Of a DNA stretch of 64,000 nt, positions 9,065 through 17,800 are shown one piece after another. Position 1 is the first letter of the stretch; every line of letters begins with the position of its first letter. The notes beneath the pieces were generated by a model, which saw only the letters and a list, made by a program, of their open reading frames with translations, had not been told where the DNA came from and searched no databases. The DNA comes from an uncultured Oscillospiraceae bacterium (GTDB lineage: Bacteria > Bacillota > Clostridia > Oscillospirales > Oscillospiraceae): assembly GCA_947581795.1 (NCBI GenBank), contig CANPVS010000001.1:62001-126000 (forward strand). Direction: 5' to 3'. A program made the translations under genes and the position numbers.

Positions 9065-9871
9065 ATGGATCTTCGACATAACAAAAATTTTACTGCCGGG
9101 GCATTCATCACCGGGCTCATGGTGGGCCTGATCCTGATCGGCATGGTGTGGACGCCCTATGACCCCAACGCCATGGACGGCAGGGCCAAGATGCTGGCTC
9201 CCTGCGCCCGGCACATTCTGGGCACGGACAACTTCGGCCGGGACATCTACTCCCGGGTGGTGGAGGGCGCCGGGGCCACGGCCCTCATCGCCGCGGCCAC
9301 GGTGGCCATCGGCCTGGTCGCCGGACTCATCATCGGCGGCGTCACCGGCTATTACGGCGGGTGGCTGGATGAGGTGATCATGCGCCTGAACGACGCCCTC
9401 ACCGCCTTCCCCAGCATTCTGCTGGCCCTGGTGCTCATCGCCCTGTTCGGCGGGGGCAAGTACAAGATCATCATCGCCCTGGGGGTGCTGTTCATCCCCA
9501 GCTTCGCCCGCATCGTGCGGGCGGAGGTGGCAAGGCAGAAGAGCCTGGACTATGTGGCCAGCGCCCGGCTCATGGGGGCGGGGGACATGCGCATCCTCTT
9601 TCTGCATATCCTGCCCAACATCGTGCCGGTGCTGCTGCCCAGCGTGGCCATCGGGTTCAACAACGCGGTGCTGGCGGAGGCGTCCATGAGCTATCTGGGC
9701 GTGGGGGTCAAGCCCCCGGACGCAAGTCTCGGCCGGATGCTGAACGAGGCCCAGGGGTATCTCATGTCCGCACCCTGGTACGCCATCAGCGCAGGGGCGG
9801 CCATCATCCTGCTGGTGCTGGGCTTCGGCCTTCTGAGCGAGGGACTGGGAGGGGACGGACATGCTTCTTGA
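9065..9871 (+). CDS. ABC transporter permease, DppC-like
   Basis: A 268-residue second permease subunit. It carries the DppC hallmark LGTDNFGRDIYSRVVEGA near residues 54-71 and the EAA-like loop YVASARLMGAGD. It begins 4 nt after the DppB-like gene and overlaps the next ATPase gene by 11 nt, which implies coupled translation. It would pair with the DppB-like protein and bind both ATPases on the cytoplasmic side. Confidence 0.92.
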   Translation: MDLRHNKNFTAGAFITGLMVGLILIGMVWTPYDPNAMDGRAKMLAPCARHILGTDNFGRDIYSRVVEGAGATALIAAATVAIGLVAGLIIGGVTGYYGGWLDEVIMRLNDALTAFPSILLALVLIALFGGGKYKIIIALGVLFIPSFARIVRAEVARQKSLDYVASARLMGAGDMRILFLHILPNIVPVLLPSVAIGFNNAVLAEASMSYLGVGVKPPDASLGRMLNEAQGYLMSAPWYAISAGAAIILLVLGFGLLSEGLGGDGHAS

Positions 9872-10649
9872 CATCCGGGACCTGCACGTGACATTCCTCT
9901 CCACCGGAAAAGAGGCCGTCCGGGGCGTGGACCTGGCCATCGAGCCCGGCCAGCGGCTGGGTCTCGTGGGGGAGTCCGGCTCCGGCAAGACCGTCACCGC
10001 CATGGCCCTGTCCGGCCTCATTGAGCGGTGGAACGTGAATATGACCGGTCAGGTCCTCTTTGAAGGGAAAGACCTTCTGGCCTGCTCCCGGGAGGAGCTG
10101 CGCCGCGTCCAGGGCAAGGACATCGGCGTGGTGTTCCAGGAGCCCATGACCAGCCTGAACCCCCTCATGAAGGTGGGCCGCCAGGTAGAGGAGGTCCTGC
10201 GCATCCACACGGACCTGCCCGCCGCCGAGATCCGGCGCATGGCGTTGGAGGCCATGGAGCAGGTGGGCCTGCCCGACCCGGAGCGGACATATGAGAAGTA
10301 CCCCCATCAGCTCTCCGGCGGCCAGCGGCAGCGGGCCGTCATCGCTTCCGCCATGGTGATACACCCGAAGCTGCTCATCTGCGACGAGCCCACCACGGCG
10401 CTGGACGTGACCGTCCAGGCCCAGATACTGGCCCTGCTGCGGGATGTGAGCGACCGGTTCGGCGTGGCCATCCTGCTCATCAGCCACGACCTGTCCGTGG
10501 TGCGGCGGCTGTGCGATCAGGTGGCGGTCATGTACCAGGGCCGGATCGTGGAGCGGGGAGAAACGGACGCCATTTTCCGCGCGCCCCAGGACGAGTACAC
10601 CCGGCGGCTCATCGCCGCCATACCGAAAAAGAGGAAGCACCATGACTGA
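9861..10649 (+). CDS. ABC transporter ATP-binding protein, DppD/OppD-like
   Basis: A 262-residue nucleotide-binding subunit. Walker A GESGSGKT is at residues 37-44, the signature LSGGQRQR lies in the middle, and Walker [13 protein letters not shown] with the D-loop follows, then the switch His in LLISHDL. The Q-loop context [11 protein letters not shown] is characteristic of the Opp/Dpp group. The usual C-terminal oligopeptide extension with its Cys cluster is short or absent. It overlaps both neighbours. Confidence 0.93.
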   Translation: MLLDIRDLHVTFLSTGKEAVRGVDLAIEPGQRLGLVGESGSGKTVTAMALSGLIERWNVNMTGQVLFEGKDLLACSREELRRVQGKDIGVVFQEPMTSLNPLMKVGRQVEEVLRIHTDLPAAEIRRMALEAMEQVGLPDPERTYEKYPHQLSGGQRQRAVIASAMVIHPKLLICDEPTTALDVTVQAQILALLRDVSDRFGVAILLISHDLSVVRRLCDQVAVMYQGRIVERGETDAIFRAPQDEYTRRLIAAIPKKRKHHD

Positions 10650-11400
10650 GACCCCCGCCACAACTGAACAGCGGGTCCTGGAGGTGGAGAACCTCACCGT
10701 CCGGTACTCGGACGCCACGGTATTCGGCCGCCGGAGCGGGTACGAGGCGGTCCATGACGTGAATCTTTATGTAAACCAAGGGGAGATCGTGGGCCTGGTG
10801 GGCGAGTCCGGCTGCGGCAAGTCCACCCTGTCCAAGGCCATATTGGGCATGCTGCCCCACCACGAGATCACCGGCCAGATACGCCACTTCACAAAGCGGC
10901 CCCAGATGGTGTTTCAGGACCCTTTCTCCAGTCTGAATCCCGCCAGGAGCATCGGCTGGATATTGGAGGAGCCTCTGCGCATCTTCGGCAAGTACGACAC
11001 CTCTGAGCGGAAGCGCCGGGTGCTGGACATGATGGAGCGGGTGGGGCTGGATAAAGATTATGTAAACAACAAACCCCGGGAGCTGTCCGGCGGCCAGCGG
11101 CAGCGGGTGTCCATCGCCCTGGCGCTGATCCAGCGGCCCCGGTTCATCATCGCGGACGAGCCGGTGTCGGCTCTGGACGTGACCATCCAGGCCCAGATAC
11201 TGGATCTTCTGTGGGACCTGCGGCGGGAGCTGGACCTGAGCTACCTGTTCATCAGCCACGACCTGAACGTGGTCTACTCCATATGCGACCGGGTCATGGT
11301 CATGCAGGCGGGGCAGATCATTGAGTCCGGCACGGTGGATGAGGTATACGACCATCCCCGGCATGAGTACACGAAGAAACTACTGCAAGCGGTGAGATAG
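10642..11400 (+). CDS. ABC transporter ATP-binding protein, DppF/OppF-like
   Basis: A 252-residue second ATPase. It has Walker [10 protein letters not shown]-loop [13 protein letters not shown], signature LSGGQRQR, Walker [13 protein letters not shown] and LFISHDL. OppD/OppF pairs act as a heterodimer that powers import of peptides. It overlaps the previous gene by 8 nt; its TAG shares one base with the GTG start of sfsA, so sfsA is likely co-translated. Confidence 0.93.
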   Translation: MTETPATTEQRVLEVENLTVRYSDATVFGRRSGYEAVHDVNLYVNQGEIVGLVGESGCGKSTLSKAILGMLPHHEITGQIRHFTKRPQMVFQDPFSSLNPARSIGWILEEPLRIFGKYDTSERKRRVLDMMERVGLDKDYVNNKPRELSGGQRQRVSIALALIQRPRFIIADEPVSALDVTIQAQILDLLWDLRRELDLSYLFISHDLNVVYSICDRVMVMQAGQIIESGTVDEVYDHPRHEYTKKLLQAVR

Positions 11401-12188
11401 TGAGATACGAGAAAGTAGTGGCCGGGCATTTCATCGCCCGGCCAAACCGATTTATCGCCCATGTGGAGTTAGAAGGACATATTGAAACGGTCCATGTGAA
11501 GAACACGGGCCGGTGCCGGGAACTGCTGGTGCCCGGGGCGGAGGTATATCTGGCGGAGGGGGCCAATCCCGCCCGGAAGACCCGGTATGACCTGGTGGCG
11601 GTGCAGAAGGGTGAAAAGCTCATCAACATGGACAGCCAGGCTCCCAACGCCGCGGCGCTGGAGTGGCTGCGGGCGGGGAACCTGTTTCCCAAGGGAACGG
11701 AGATACGGCCGGAGTATACATATGGGGACAGCCGGTTCGATATCTCTGCATTTACACCGGACTTGGCGCTTCTTGAAGTCAAAGGCGTGACCCTCGTCGA
11801 AACACGCTCCGCAGGTCTCTCTCCGGCGCAAGCGCCGGAGTTCGAGTGCTCTGCGGTTTCTCCTCTCCCCACGCGACCCGCTTTGCTGGGCTCGCGCGGG
11901 GACCCCATAGGGGACGAGGTGGCCCTGTTCCCGGACGCGCCCACCGTAAGGGGGGCGAAGCACCTGCGGGAGCTGGCGGCGTTCCCCGGCGAGGCCTATG
12001 TGTTGTTCGTCATCCAGATGGAGGGTGTGAAGTATTTCACCCCCAATGAGGAGACGGATCCCGTCTTTGCCGCCGCCCTGCGGGCGGCCCATGAGGCGGG
12101 GGTACACATCCTGGCCTATGACTGCAAGGTGACGCCGGAGAGCATGGTATTGAACCAAGCGGTGGAAGTTAGGTATAGTTCAAACTGA
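11400..12188 (+). CDS. sfsA: SfsA family DNA/RNA-binding nuclease with an in-frame repeat insertion
   Basis: A 262-residue SfsA homologue; usual length is about 220-235. The N-terminal OB-like part (GHFIARPNRFIAHVELEG, HVKNTGRCREL) and the C-terminal nuclease-like part (LLEVKGVTL, LFPDAPTVRG, KHLREL, VLFVIQM) are intact. Between VKGVTL and DEVALFPDAP about 39 extra residues are inserted where the family has only a few. The inserting DNA (about 11797-11916) matches the interspersed repeat E2, so this is a repeat that entered a coding region without breaking frame. The start is GTG, overlapping the transporter operon. Whether the protein still works is unknown; the insertion falls in a loop just before a conserved Asp-containing strand. 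Confidence 0.85.
   Translation: MRYEKVVAGHFIARPNRFIAHVELEGHIETVHVKNTGRCRELLVPGAEVYLAEGANPARKTRYDLVAVQKGEKLINMDSQAPNAAALEWLRAGNLFPKGTEIRPEYTYGDSRFDISAFTPDLALLEVKGVTLVETRSAGLSPAQAPEFECSAVSPLPTRPALLGSRGDPIGDEVALFPDAPTVRGAKHLRELAAFPGEAYVLFVIQMEGVKYFTPNEETDPVFAAALRAAHEAGVHILAYDCKVTPESMVLNQAVEVRYSSN
11795..11906 (-). repeat. E2 repeat, variant copy inside sfsA
   Basis: The minus strand begins GGGGTCCCCGCGCGAGCCC and carries the 43-bp first module of E2 almost unchanged from the copy at 63040-63153. Its second half differs from the other copies, but also forms a hairpin built on CTCCGGCGC/GCGCCGGAG. The boundaries are approximate. Confidence 0.75.
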
Positions 12189-12191
12189 AAA

Positions 12192-12413
12192 GGCCCCCTC
12201 TGACGAGGGGGCTGTCGGCACCTAAAGGGGCCCCCATGAAAGCCCAGTGAAACGGGTTTCATGGGGAAAAGGAAGAAGAGCTTTGAAGATTCATGGCCCT
12301 GGCTTGCCAGGGCCATGAATCTTCAAAGCTCTTCTGACGCCGACTGGGGGAGAGAAGAAACGGTCTCTCCCTCCGTCCGCCTTCGGCGGCCACCTCCCTC
12401 GTCAGAGGGAGGC
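12192..12413 (+). repeat. R1 repeat copy 1, interrupted by E2
   Basis: The outer parts match two other R1 copies: GGCCCCCTCTGACGAGGGGG then CTGTCGGC at the left, and GCCGACTGGGGGAGAG followed by a CTCCCTCCGTC hairpin and CCTCCCTCGTCAGAGGGAGGC at the right. The GTCGGC/GCCGAC stem that normally closes on a short loop is split by the 112-bp E2 element. This fills most of the gap between sfsA and the MFS gene; no gene is seen in it. Confidence 0.8.
12227..12338 (+). repeat. E2 repeat copy nested in R1
   Basis: This starts GGGGCCCCCATGAAAGCCC and ends CTCTTCTGAC. Module 1 folds as ATGAAA...TTTCAT around an AGCCC/GGGT core. Module 2 is a long hairpin, AGAGCTTTGAAGATTC with its exact complement, enclosing a CATGGCCCTGG/CCAGGGCCATG stem. 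Confidence 0.8.
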
Positions 12414-12457
12414 TTTCGATATTGTAGGGCGCGTTGGGAAACGCGCCATTCATTTTA

Positions 12458-13690
12458 CTATTTTCTTTTATCCCTTCGCAGGAAGAGGGAGACCAGCAGG
12501 CCCAGGGCGGCCAGGGCGAAGAGGATGATGTAGAGCCGGGCCCGCTCGCCGCCGCCCAGCAGCCTCCCGACGGGACCTGTCAGGGTCGCCGCCAGATAGA
12601 GAGCTGGAAAGAGGACCTGCCCGGCGGAGAAATACCGCCGCCGGCCGAAGATCTGGGCCATGGCGCAGGGGAGCGTCACCGGGGAGCCGCCCATGAGAAG
12701 AGCCTCGCTGAGAGCAAGGCATATACCCTCCCGGATGCCCAGTTCCTTGGGGAAGGCCCACAGGAAAGCCACCGCGGCCATCTCCCCCAGGGCCAGCAGC
12801 CGAACGGCGTTCATGGCGCCCAGCCAGTCCCCCAGCCAGCCGAAGGCATAGCCCACGGGAATGGCCAGAATGGCTCCCAGGGCCAGCCAGGGCCCCGCCT
12901 GGACCACCAGGGCGTCGCCGCCCCCGTGCCGTGCCATGAGCCGGGGGGCCAGAAAGCCTGTCCACCCGGCGGCGGCCGCCGCCAGCGCGCCCAGGCACAG
13001 GAGCGCCAGCAGAAGTTTCCCACGGGAAAGGGGGGCGGGCTCCTCCGTCTCTTCTTCGGGGGGATAGCCTGAGCCGTCGGGGTAGAGGCCGGTGTCCTCC
13101 GGCGCGTCCCGCAAAAGGGCGCAGGCCAGCACCGCTATGACGCCCAGGGCCACCGCCGCCCCTGCCACCAGAGGCGCGATCCGGCCGCCCAGAGGACCCG
13201 CGGCCAGCTGGGCTACGGCGCTGCCGCCGATGGCGGAGTAGAGGACGCTGCCCAGCACGGCCAGGCCCAGCACCCGGCCCCGGAGCCGGATGAACCAGCA
13301 CATGACGAGCCCTGTCGCCGAGATGCGCAGAAACGCCGCGGCCGCGGGCAGAAGGCATTGACCGAAAAAGTAGAGCAAATAGGCGCCGCGGCCCGACGCG
13401 ATCACGCACAGGCACCCCATCGCGCCCAGGGCGGCGCCTACGGCGAGACCCGCCCGAGGCCCGGAGCGGGCCAGCATCAGCGCGCACAAAAGCGCGCCGG
13501 CCACGGCTGCCCAGCGGCCCACGGTCACGGGAAGGCCCAGGGCCCGCTCCGACCAGCCTGACCCGGGCGCGGCGAAGGCGGGAAGCAGCTCACGGCAGGC
13601 GCTGTCCAGAGCGGCGGCCAGGAACATGGCCAGGAACCCTGTCACCAGCAGGGCCAGGGCGTATAAGGTGAATTTCTTGCTGTGGAGCAT
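12458..13690 (-). CDS. Major facilitator superfamily transporter
   Basis: A 410-residue integral membrane protein with about twelve hydrophobic segments and a charged central loop (about residues 205-225, YPPEEETEEPAPLSRGK), the normal two-times-six MFS layout. The N-terminal half has the glycine/alanine-rich helices of an OFA- or NarK-like MFS protein, but I cannot name a substrate. It is a single-gene unit flanked by repeats on both sides, with no obvious partner. The start ATG at 13690 is followed by the short basic MLHSKKF typical of MFS N-termini. Confidence 0.8.
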   Translation of the reverse strand: MLHSKKFTLYALALLVTGFLAMFLAAALDSACRELLPAFAAPGSGWSERALGLPVTVGRWAAVAGALLCALMLARSGPRAGLAVGAALGAMGCLCVIASGRGAYLLYFFGQCLLPAAAAFLRISATGLVMCWFIRLRGRVLGLAVLGSVLYSAIGGSAVAQLAAGPLGGRIAPLVAGAAVALGVIAVLACALLRDAPEDTGLYPDGSGYPPEEETEEPAPLSRGKLLLALLCLGALAAAAAGWTGFLAPRLMARHGGGDALVVQAGPWLALGAILAIPVGYAFGWLGDWLGAMNAVRLLALGEMAAVAFLWAFPKELGIREGICLALSEALLMGGSPVTLPCAMAQIFGRRRYFSAGQVLFPALYLAATLTGPVGRLLGGGERARLYIILFALAALGLLVSLFLRRDKRK

Positions 13691-13845
13691 GGCGTGTCTC
13701 CTAAAGCGCGGATGCGCATGTATATGGTATCACGGGGCGGTCGCGAAGGAGGGGGCATTTTGTCGGATGGGTGTGCATGCCGACGGTGCTCCAAGGAGGC
13801 AGCGTCCCTCGAACGAACATTGTTGAGCGCAGCGAAACCCAAACT

Positions 13846-13958
13846 GGGGCCCCCGCACGAGCCCAACGAAGCGGGTCGTGTGGGGAGAAGGAAGAAGAGC
13901 TTTGACCGATAGCGGAGCCTCGCTTGCGAGGATTCGATATCTTCAAAGTTCTTCTGAC
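13846..13958 (+). repeat. E2 repeat copy between the MFS gene and the nadE-like gene
   Basis: GGGGCCCCCGCACGAGCCC at the left, GGGTCGTGTGGGGA as the paired arm, then AGAGCTTTGACC...CTTCAAAGTTCTTCTGAC. In this copy the arms read GCACGA/TCGTGT, complementary to each other but different from other copies. The rest of 13691-14002 shows no gene. Confidence 0.8.
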
Positions 13959-14002
13959 GTGCTGTCGACGCAGGGAGCGCCATGGCACCACGTCGGCAAA
14001 AC

Positions 14003-14036
14003 TAAAAACTGCCCGCCCGCCGGCGGGGCGGGCGGG
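14003..14036 (-). terminator. Terminator of the yfbR-glyS-nadE-like operon
   Basis: On the minus strand a perfect 10-bp stem CCCGCCCGCC/GGCGGGCGGG (14036-14012) with a 5-nt loop is followed by CAGTTTTTAG. Confidence 0.85.
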
Positions 14037-14049
14037 AGGGTATGTTGCC

Positions 14050-15246
14050 TCAGGCTTCGGCGGGAGGCCGCACGTCCAGGGAGAAGACCGCGGGGCCGTC
14101 GCAGGACGTGGGCCGGCGGTATGTGTCGAAGAAGACGTCCAGCGCTTGCTGGATGGTCTCCAGGGAGAACTCCTCCTCAAAGGTGTCCTCCAAAAGCCGG
14201 GCCTGGGTCCACTTGGGCAGGTCGTAGACCAGGGAGAAGTGGAGCAGGAAGTCGTAAAGCGCCCAGGGGCGGGCGTTGTCGTCCAGGCAGATGGAGCGGA
14301 TGGGCACCGAGAGGTTCGAGTCCCCGCAGGTGTTGGCGTACCAGCGCATGACCAGCCGCGCCACGCTCCGGGGCACCGTGGCGTTCAGGTCGTAGTGCTG
14401 GGGCGTCACGCCCTCCAGCACCCGGGTGGTAAGGTCCGTGCTGTCCACGATAAGGCCGTTCTGGCCGCCCACGGTGACGCCCAGAGCCGCGGCGATGTGG
14501 TTGGCCCGGTTGCCGTCGGCGGTGACGTGGATGTTCTTGCGGGAGAGCTTCAGCTTATCCACCGCCTGCACGCAGGAGGCCAGCGCCAGCAGGGAGGAGG
14601 CGGTCCGGTCAATGTTCACGGTGAGCTGGGTAGCGCCCACGGCCATCATCCGCCGGGCCAGGCCGTCGGCCTGGAGCTTCAGCACCCGGGGCAGCTCCTC
14701 CGGGAGGGGCGTCCAGGGGGTGTGGGGCTGGTCGGAGACGATATCCTCCACGGGGGCGGACTTCTCCCGGCTGGGAATGGATACCCGGGCCGTCACGTAT
14801 CCGTCGGCGTTTTGGAGGATGGTGCCGTTCTGGGCGATGATGCACTGGCCGGTGTAAAGGACGCCGCCATCGCCGCCCATGGGGCAGGCCATGACCACCA
14901 CGGCCATGTTCTCATGGCTGGCCAGGCCCGCCAGGTTGACGTTGTCGTAGTGAGAAGAGACGGTGGCGGGGGTAGAGGCGGAGCAGCAGAGGATGTCCAT
15001 GCCCTCGTGGGGGTGCAGCAGCTCCGACCGGGGCAGACTCTCCTGCAGGATGGGGTAGACCTTCATCTTCCCGGCCAGTTCGGCGATGGCATCCCGGTCC
15101 AGGTCCTCGGGAAAGCCCGAGGGCAGCACCAGCACAGAGGCCCCGTCCTCCTGGGCGCGGGTGACGGCGGCCAGGATGTTGGCCATGTTCCGTCCCGGCT
15201 GGCCGGGCAGAAGCTCCGGCGCGGCGGCGGCGATGGTGATCTTCAC
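14050..15246 (-). CDS. Degenerate glutamine-dependent NAD+ synthetase-like protein
   Basis: A 398-residue protein resembling a shortened two-domain NadE (family about 640). The first part looks like a reduced nitrilase (glutaminase) domain, with the line CCSASTP...GQCIIAQNGTIL matching the late strands of that domain. The second part follows the synthetase domain: LKLSRKNIHVTADG aligns with the PRKNIxxVTMPG region and PWALYDFLLHF...DVFFDTYRR with its C-terminal helices. Key residues are missing: the ATP PP-loop SGGxDS is replaced by NIDRTASS, the MPGFGT loop by ADGNRAN, and the nitrilase Cys segment is deleted. It probably has no NAD+ synthetase activity; a regulatory or structural role is inference. 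Its start overlaps the previous gene (ATGA). Confidence 0.6.
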   Translation of the reverse strand: MKITIAAAAPELLPGQPGRNMANILAAVTRAQEDGASVLVLPSGFPEDLDRDAIAELAGKMKVYPILQESLPRSELLHPHEGMDILCCSASTPATVSSHYDNVNLAGLASHENMAVVVMACPMGGDGGVLYTGQCIIAQNGTILQNADGYVTARVSIPSREKSAPVEDIVSDQPHTPWTPLPEELPRVLKLQADGLARRMMAVGATQLTVNIDRTASSLLALASCVQAVDKLKLSRKNIHVTADGNRANHIAAALGVTVGGQNGLIVDSTDLTTRVLEGVTPQHYDLNATVPRSVARLVMRWYANTCGDSNLSVPIRSICLDDNARPWALYDFLLHFSLVYDLPKWTQARLLEDTFEEEFSLETIQQALDVFFDTYRRPTSCDGPAVFSLDVRPPAEA

Positions 15247-15620
15247 GGCGTTTCGCCCCTTTCAAAGGTGATGAGGTCCTCCGGGAAGTAGTGGAGGATG
15301 GCGGACCGGGCGGCGGCCAGGTTGCCGTTTACCGTCACGGTGACGGTGTCTCCGGTGACTTCGGCGGTCATGGCATACTGGGGAAGCTGGGGGAACACCT
15401 GTTCCTCCAGGACCCAGGCAAGCTGGGTCAGGTCGTTTTCATAGCTGGCCCGCTCCGGGGGCGTATACCCCGGGATGGGGTCCCGGCCGGCGGTGAGGCA
15501 TATGGCGGTCACCAGTACGGCCAGGATCAGAAACAGAGCGCAGCCCAGCGGGCGGATGCTCTTGACAAAGGACTGGCCCGCAGTGAGCTTTTCCTCAGCG
15601 GGCCTTTGTTCCTCGTTCAC
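15243..15620 (-). CDS. Small single-pass membrane protein
   Basis: A 125-residue protein not recognised as a named family. A charged N-terminus (about 1-22) precedes one membrane segment (about 26-45, PLGCALFLILAVLVTAICL), followed by an extracytoplasmic 80-residue domain with alternating strands (MTAEVTGDTVTVTVNGNLAAA). It begins 4 nt after the glyS stop and its stop overlaps the start of the nadE-like gene by 4 nt, so the three are translated together. Confidence 0.65.
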   Translation of the reverse strand: MNEEQRPAEEKLTAGQSFVKSIRPLGCALFLILAVLVTAICLTAGRDPIPGYTPPERASYENDLTQLAWVLEEQVFPQLPQYAMTAEVTGDTVTVTVNGNLAAARSAILHYFPEDLITFERGETP

Positions 15621-15624
15621 GTTC

Positions 15625-17061
15625 TTAATACTTTATGCGCTGGGCGATGTAGTCCGCTACCTCGCTCATGGGGATGCGCACCTGCTCCATGGAGTCACGC
15701 TCCCGGACGGTGACGCAGTGGTCGGCCTCGATCTCCCCGTCGCCCACGGTCTGGAAGTCCAATGTCACACAGAAGGGCGTGCCCACCTCGTCCTGGCGGC
15801 GGTAGCGCTTGCCGATGGAGCCGGTCTCGTCGTAGTCGCAGGAGAACTCCTTGGAGAGCTGGGCGTACAGCTCTTTGGCGGGGCCGGAGAGGACGTCTTT
15901 CTTGCTGAGGGGCAGCACCGCGCACTTGTAGGGCGCCAGCTGGGAATGGAGGTGCAGCACCGTGCGCACATCGGGCTTGCCGTTTTTGTCCGTGCCCACC
16001 TGCTCCTCGTCGTAGGCGTCGATGAGGAAGGCCAGCATGACGCGGTCCGCGCCCAGGGAGGGCTCGATGACGTAGGGGATGAAGCCCTCGGCCATGCCCT
16101 CTTCCTTGTACTCCATCTTCTCGCCGGAGAAGGTCTGGTGCTGGGTCAGGTCGTAGTCGGTCCGGTCTGCGATGCCCCAGAGCTCGCCCCAGCCGAAGGG
16201 GAAGAGGTACTCAAAGTCCGTGGTGGCCTTGGAGTAGAAGCTCAGCTCCTCGGGGGTGTGGTCCCGGAGGCGGAGATACTCATCGTTCATGCCCAGCTCC
16301 AGCAGCCACTTGTGGCAGAACTCGCGCCAGTACTTGAACCACTCCAGGTCGGAGCCCGGCTCGCAGAAGAACTCCAGCTCCATCTGCTCGAACTCCAAGA
16401 TACGGAAGGTGAAGTTGCCCGGGGTGATCTCGTTGCGGAAGCTCTTGCCGATCTGGCAGATGCCGAAGGGCAGCTTTTTGCGGGTGGTGCGCAGCACGCT
16501 CTTGTAGTCCACGAAAATGCCCTGGGCGGTCTCGGGGCGGAGATACACGTCCGTGCCGGATTCCTGGGTGACGCCCTGGTGGGTCTTGAACATCAGGTTG
16601 AATTTCTTGATATCGGAGAAGTCCGTGGCGCCGCAGCCGGGGCAGGGGATCTTTTTCTCCCGGATATACTCCACCATCTCGTCGTTGGTAAGAGCTTCCA
16701 CGTTGATGTCCGTGCCGGTCTCCTTGGCCCACTCCTCGATGAGCTTGTCGGCGCGGTGACGGCGCTTGCAGGCCTTGCAGTCGATAAGGGGGTCGTTGAA
16801 GTTGGTCACGTGGCCGGAGGCTTCCCACACCCGGGGGTTCATGAGGATGCCGGCGTCCAGGCCCACGTTATAGGGGCTCTCCTGGACGAACTTCTTCCAC
16901 CAGGCGTTCTTCACGTTCTGCTTCATGAGAACGCCCAGAGGACCGTAGTCCCAGGAGTTGGCCAGGCCGCCGTATATCTCGGAGCCGGCGAAAATGAAGC
17001 CCCTGTTCTTGCACAGGGCCACGATCTTGTCCATGGTCTTGTCTTCGGCGTGCATACGCAT
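15625..17061 (-). CDS. glyS: Glycyl-tRNA synthetase, dimeric class II type
   Basis: A 478-residue enzyme of the homodimeric archaeal/Gram-positive type, charging tRNA-Gly. Visible signatures: [12 protein letters not shown] and NSWDYGPLG near the start, a zinc-like CKACKRR...CPGCG region, motif 2 [19 protein letters not shown], and motif 3 [10 protein letters not shown]; the anticodon-binding domain follows. The open frame extends upstream, but the ATG at 17061 has AAAGGAGA at 17071-17078 with correct spacing, and conserved residues begin right after it. It lies 29 nt downstream of yfbR. Confidence 0.95.
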   Translation of the reverse strand: MRMHAEDKTMDKIVALCKNRGFIFAGSEIYGGLANSWDYGPLGVLMKQNVKNAWWKKFVQESPYNVGLDAGILMNPRVWEASGHVTNFNDPLIDCKACKRRHRADKLIEEWAKETGTDINVEALTNDEMVEYIREKKIPCPGCGATDFSDIKKFNLMFKTHQGVTQESGTDVYLRPETAQGIFVDYKSVLRTTRKKLPFGICQIGKSFRNEITPGNFTFRILEFEQMELEFFCEPGSDLEWFKYWREFCHKWLLELGMNDEYLRLRDHTPEELSFYSKATTDFEYLFPFGWGELWGIADRTDYDLTQHQTFSGEKMEYKEEGMAEGFIPYVIEPSLGADRVMLAFLIDAYDEEQVGTDKNGKPDVRTVLHLHSQLAPYKCAVLPLSKKDVLSGPAKELYAQLSKEFSCDYDETGSIGKRYRRQDEVGTPFCVTLDFQTVGDGEIEADHCVTVRERDSMEQVRIPMSEVADYIAQRIKY

Positions 17062-17090
17062 AGTATATGGTCTCCTTTGAGAGAAGTTTA

Positions 17091-17696
17091 TCACTTGGGA
17101 AGCTTCGGCTCTTGGTACTCCATGGTCCCCAGTTCGTCCAGGGTGAGCTGGAAGGCGGGGATGAAGTGCTCCAGGAAGTAGTCCACCTCGGGCAGCTGGT
17201 AGCCCCGGAGGGTCTCCAGGGTCTTGGCCTCCGCCTGGAGGAACTCGTCGTTTCCGGCCCGGCGCTCTTCGATGCACTTGATGTAGGCGGAGAGCTTGTC
17301 GGCGGCCTTCACCAGGGGCTTCAGCTCGTGGTCAGGCTCAGCCAGGAGGGGGGCGTAGGCCGGGCGCAGGGCATCCGGCAGCATGGCCAGCAGCTTTTCC
17401 GAGGCCTCCGCCTCCACCTGGCGGTAGGCGGCCATGATGTCGGGGTTGTTGTACTTGATGGGGGTGGGCAGGTCGCCGGTCAGTATCTCACCGGCGTCGT
17501 GAAAGAGGGCCGCGGCGGCGGCCGCGTTGGGGTCGCAGGCCACACCGAACACGTCCCGGCGGATCACCGCCAGGGCATGGGCCAGCACCGCCACCATGTG
17601 GCTGTGCTCCTGGACGTTCTCCCGGGTGACGGAGCGCATCAGGGCCCAGCGGTCGATGTTCTTCATCCGGGCGATGAGGGCGTAAAAGTTCTCCAT
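17091..17696 (-). CDS. yfbR: 5'-deoxynucleotidase, YfbR-like HD protein
   Basis: A 201-residue HD-domain phosphohydrolase that removes the phosphate from deoxyribonucleoside 5'-monophosphates. Metal ligands are visible in [11 protein letters not shown], in [16 protein letters not shown], and in the later DKLSAY segment. The length matches the family. It is the first gene of an operon with glyS, the small membrane protein and the nadE-like gene, behind the promoter at 17733-17761. Confidence 0.9.
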   Translation of the reverse strand: MENFYALIARMKNIDRWALMRSVTRENVQEHSHMVAVLAHALAVIRRDVFGVACDPNAAAAAALFHDAGEILTGDLPTPIKYNNPDIMAAYRQVEAEASEKLLAMLPDALRPAYAPLLAEPDHELKPLVKAADKLSAYIKCIEERRAGNDEFLQAEAKTLETLRGYQLPEVDYFLEHFIPAFQLTLDELGTMEYQEPKLPK

Positions 17697-17732
17697 ATGT
17701 CCCTTCGCCCCCTCTTTGCCGAATTTTCACCT

Positions 17733-17761
17733 ACTATAACATATTATTTCCAACTTTTCAA
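17733..17761 (-). promoter_or_regulatory. Promoter of the yfbR-glyS operon
   Basis: Minus-strand TTGAAA (17761-17756), a 17-bp spacer and TATAGT (17738-17733), 37 bp before the yfbR start. Confidence 0.65.
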
Positions 17762-17765
17762 TGCC

Positions 17766-17794
17766 TTGTGAAATGGGCCCGTCTGGACTATAAT
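17766..17794 (+). promoter_or_regulatory. Promoter abutting the start codon of the ligase-like gene
   Basis: TTGTGA (17766-17771), a 17-bp spacer and TATAAT (17789-17794). The likely start ATG is at 17801, only 7 bp past the -10, so the transcript would begin at or next to the start codon. Confidence 0.6.
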
Positions 17795-17800
17795 GGGACC

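Noticed and set aside
17062..17090. T-box leader before glyS
   Set aside because: Only 29 bp separate yfbR and glyS; there is no room for a T-box and no AGGGTGG-type sequence is seen.
17062..17277. N-terminal extension of glyS by 72 codons
   Set aside because: It overlaps yfbR, has no similarity to the family and a good ribosome site precedes the ATG at 17061.
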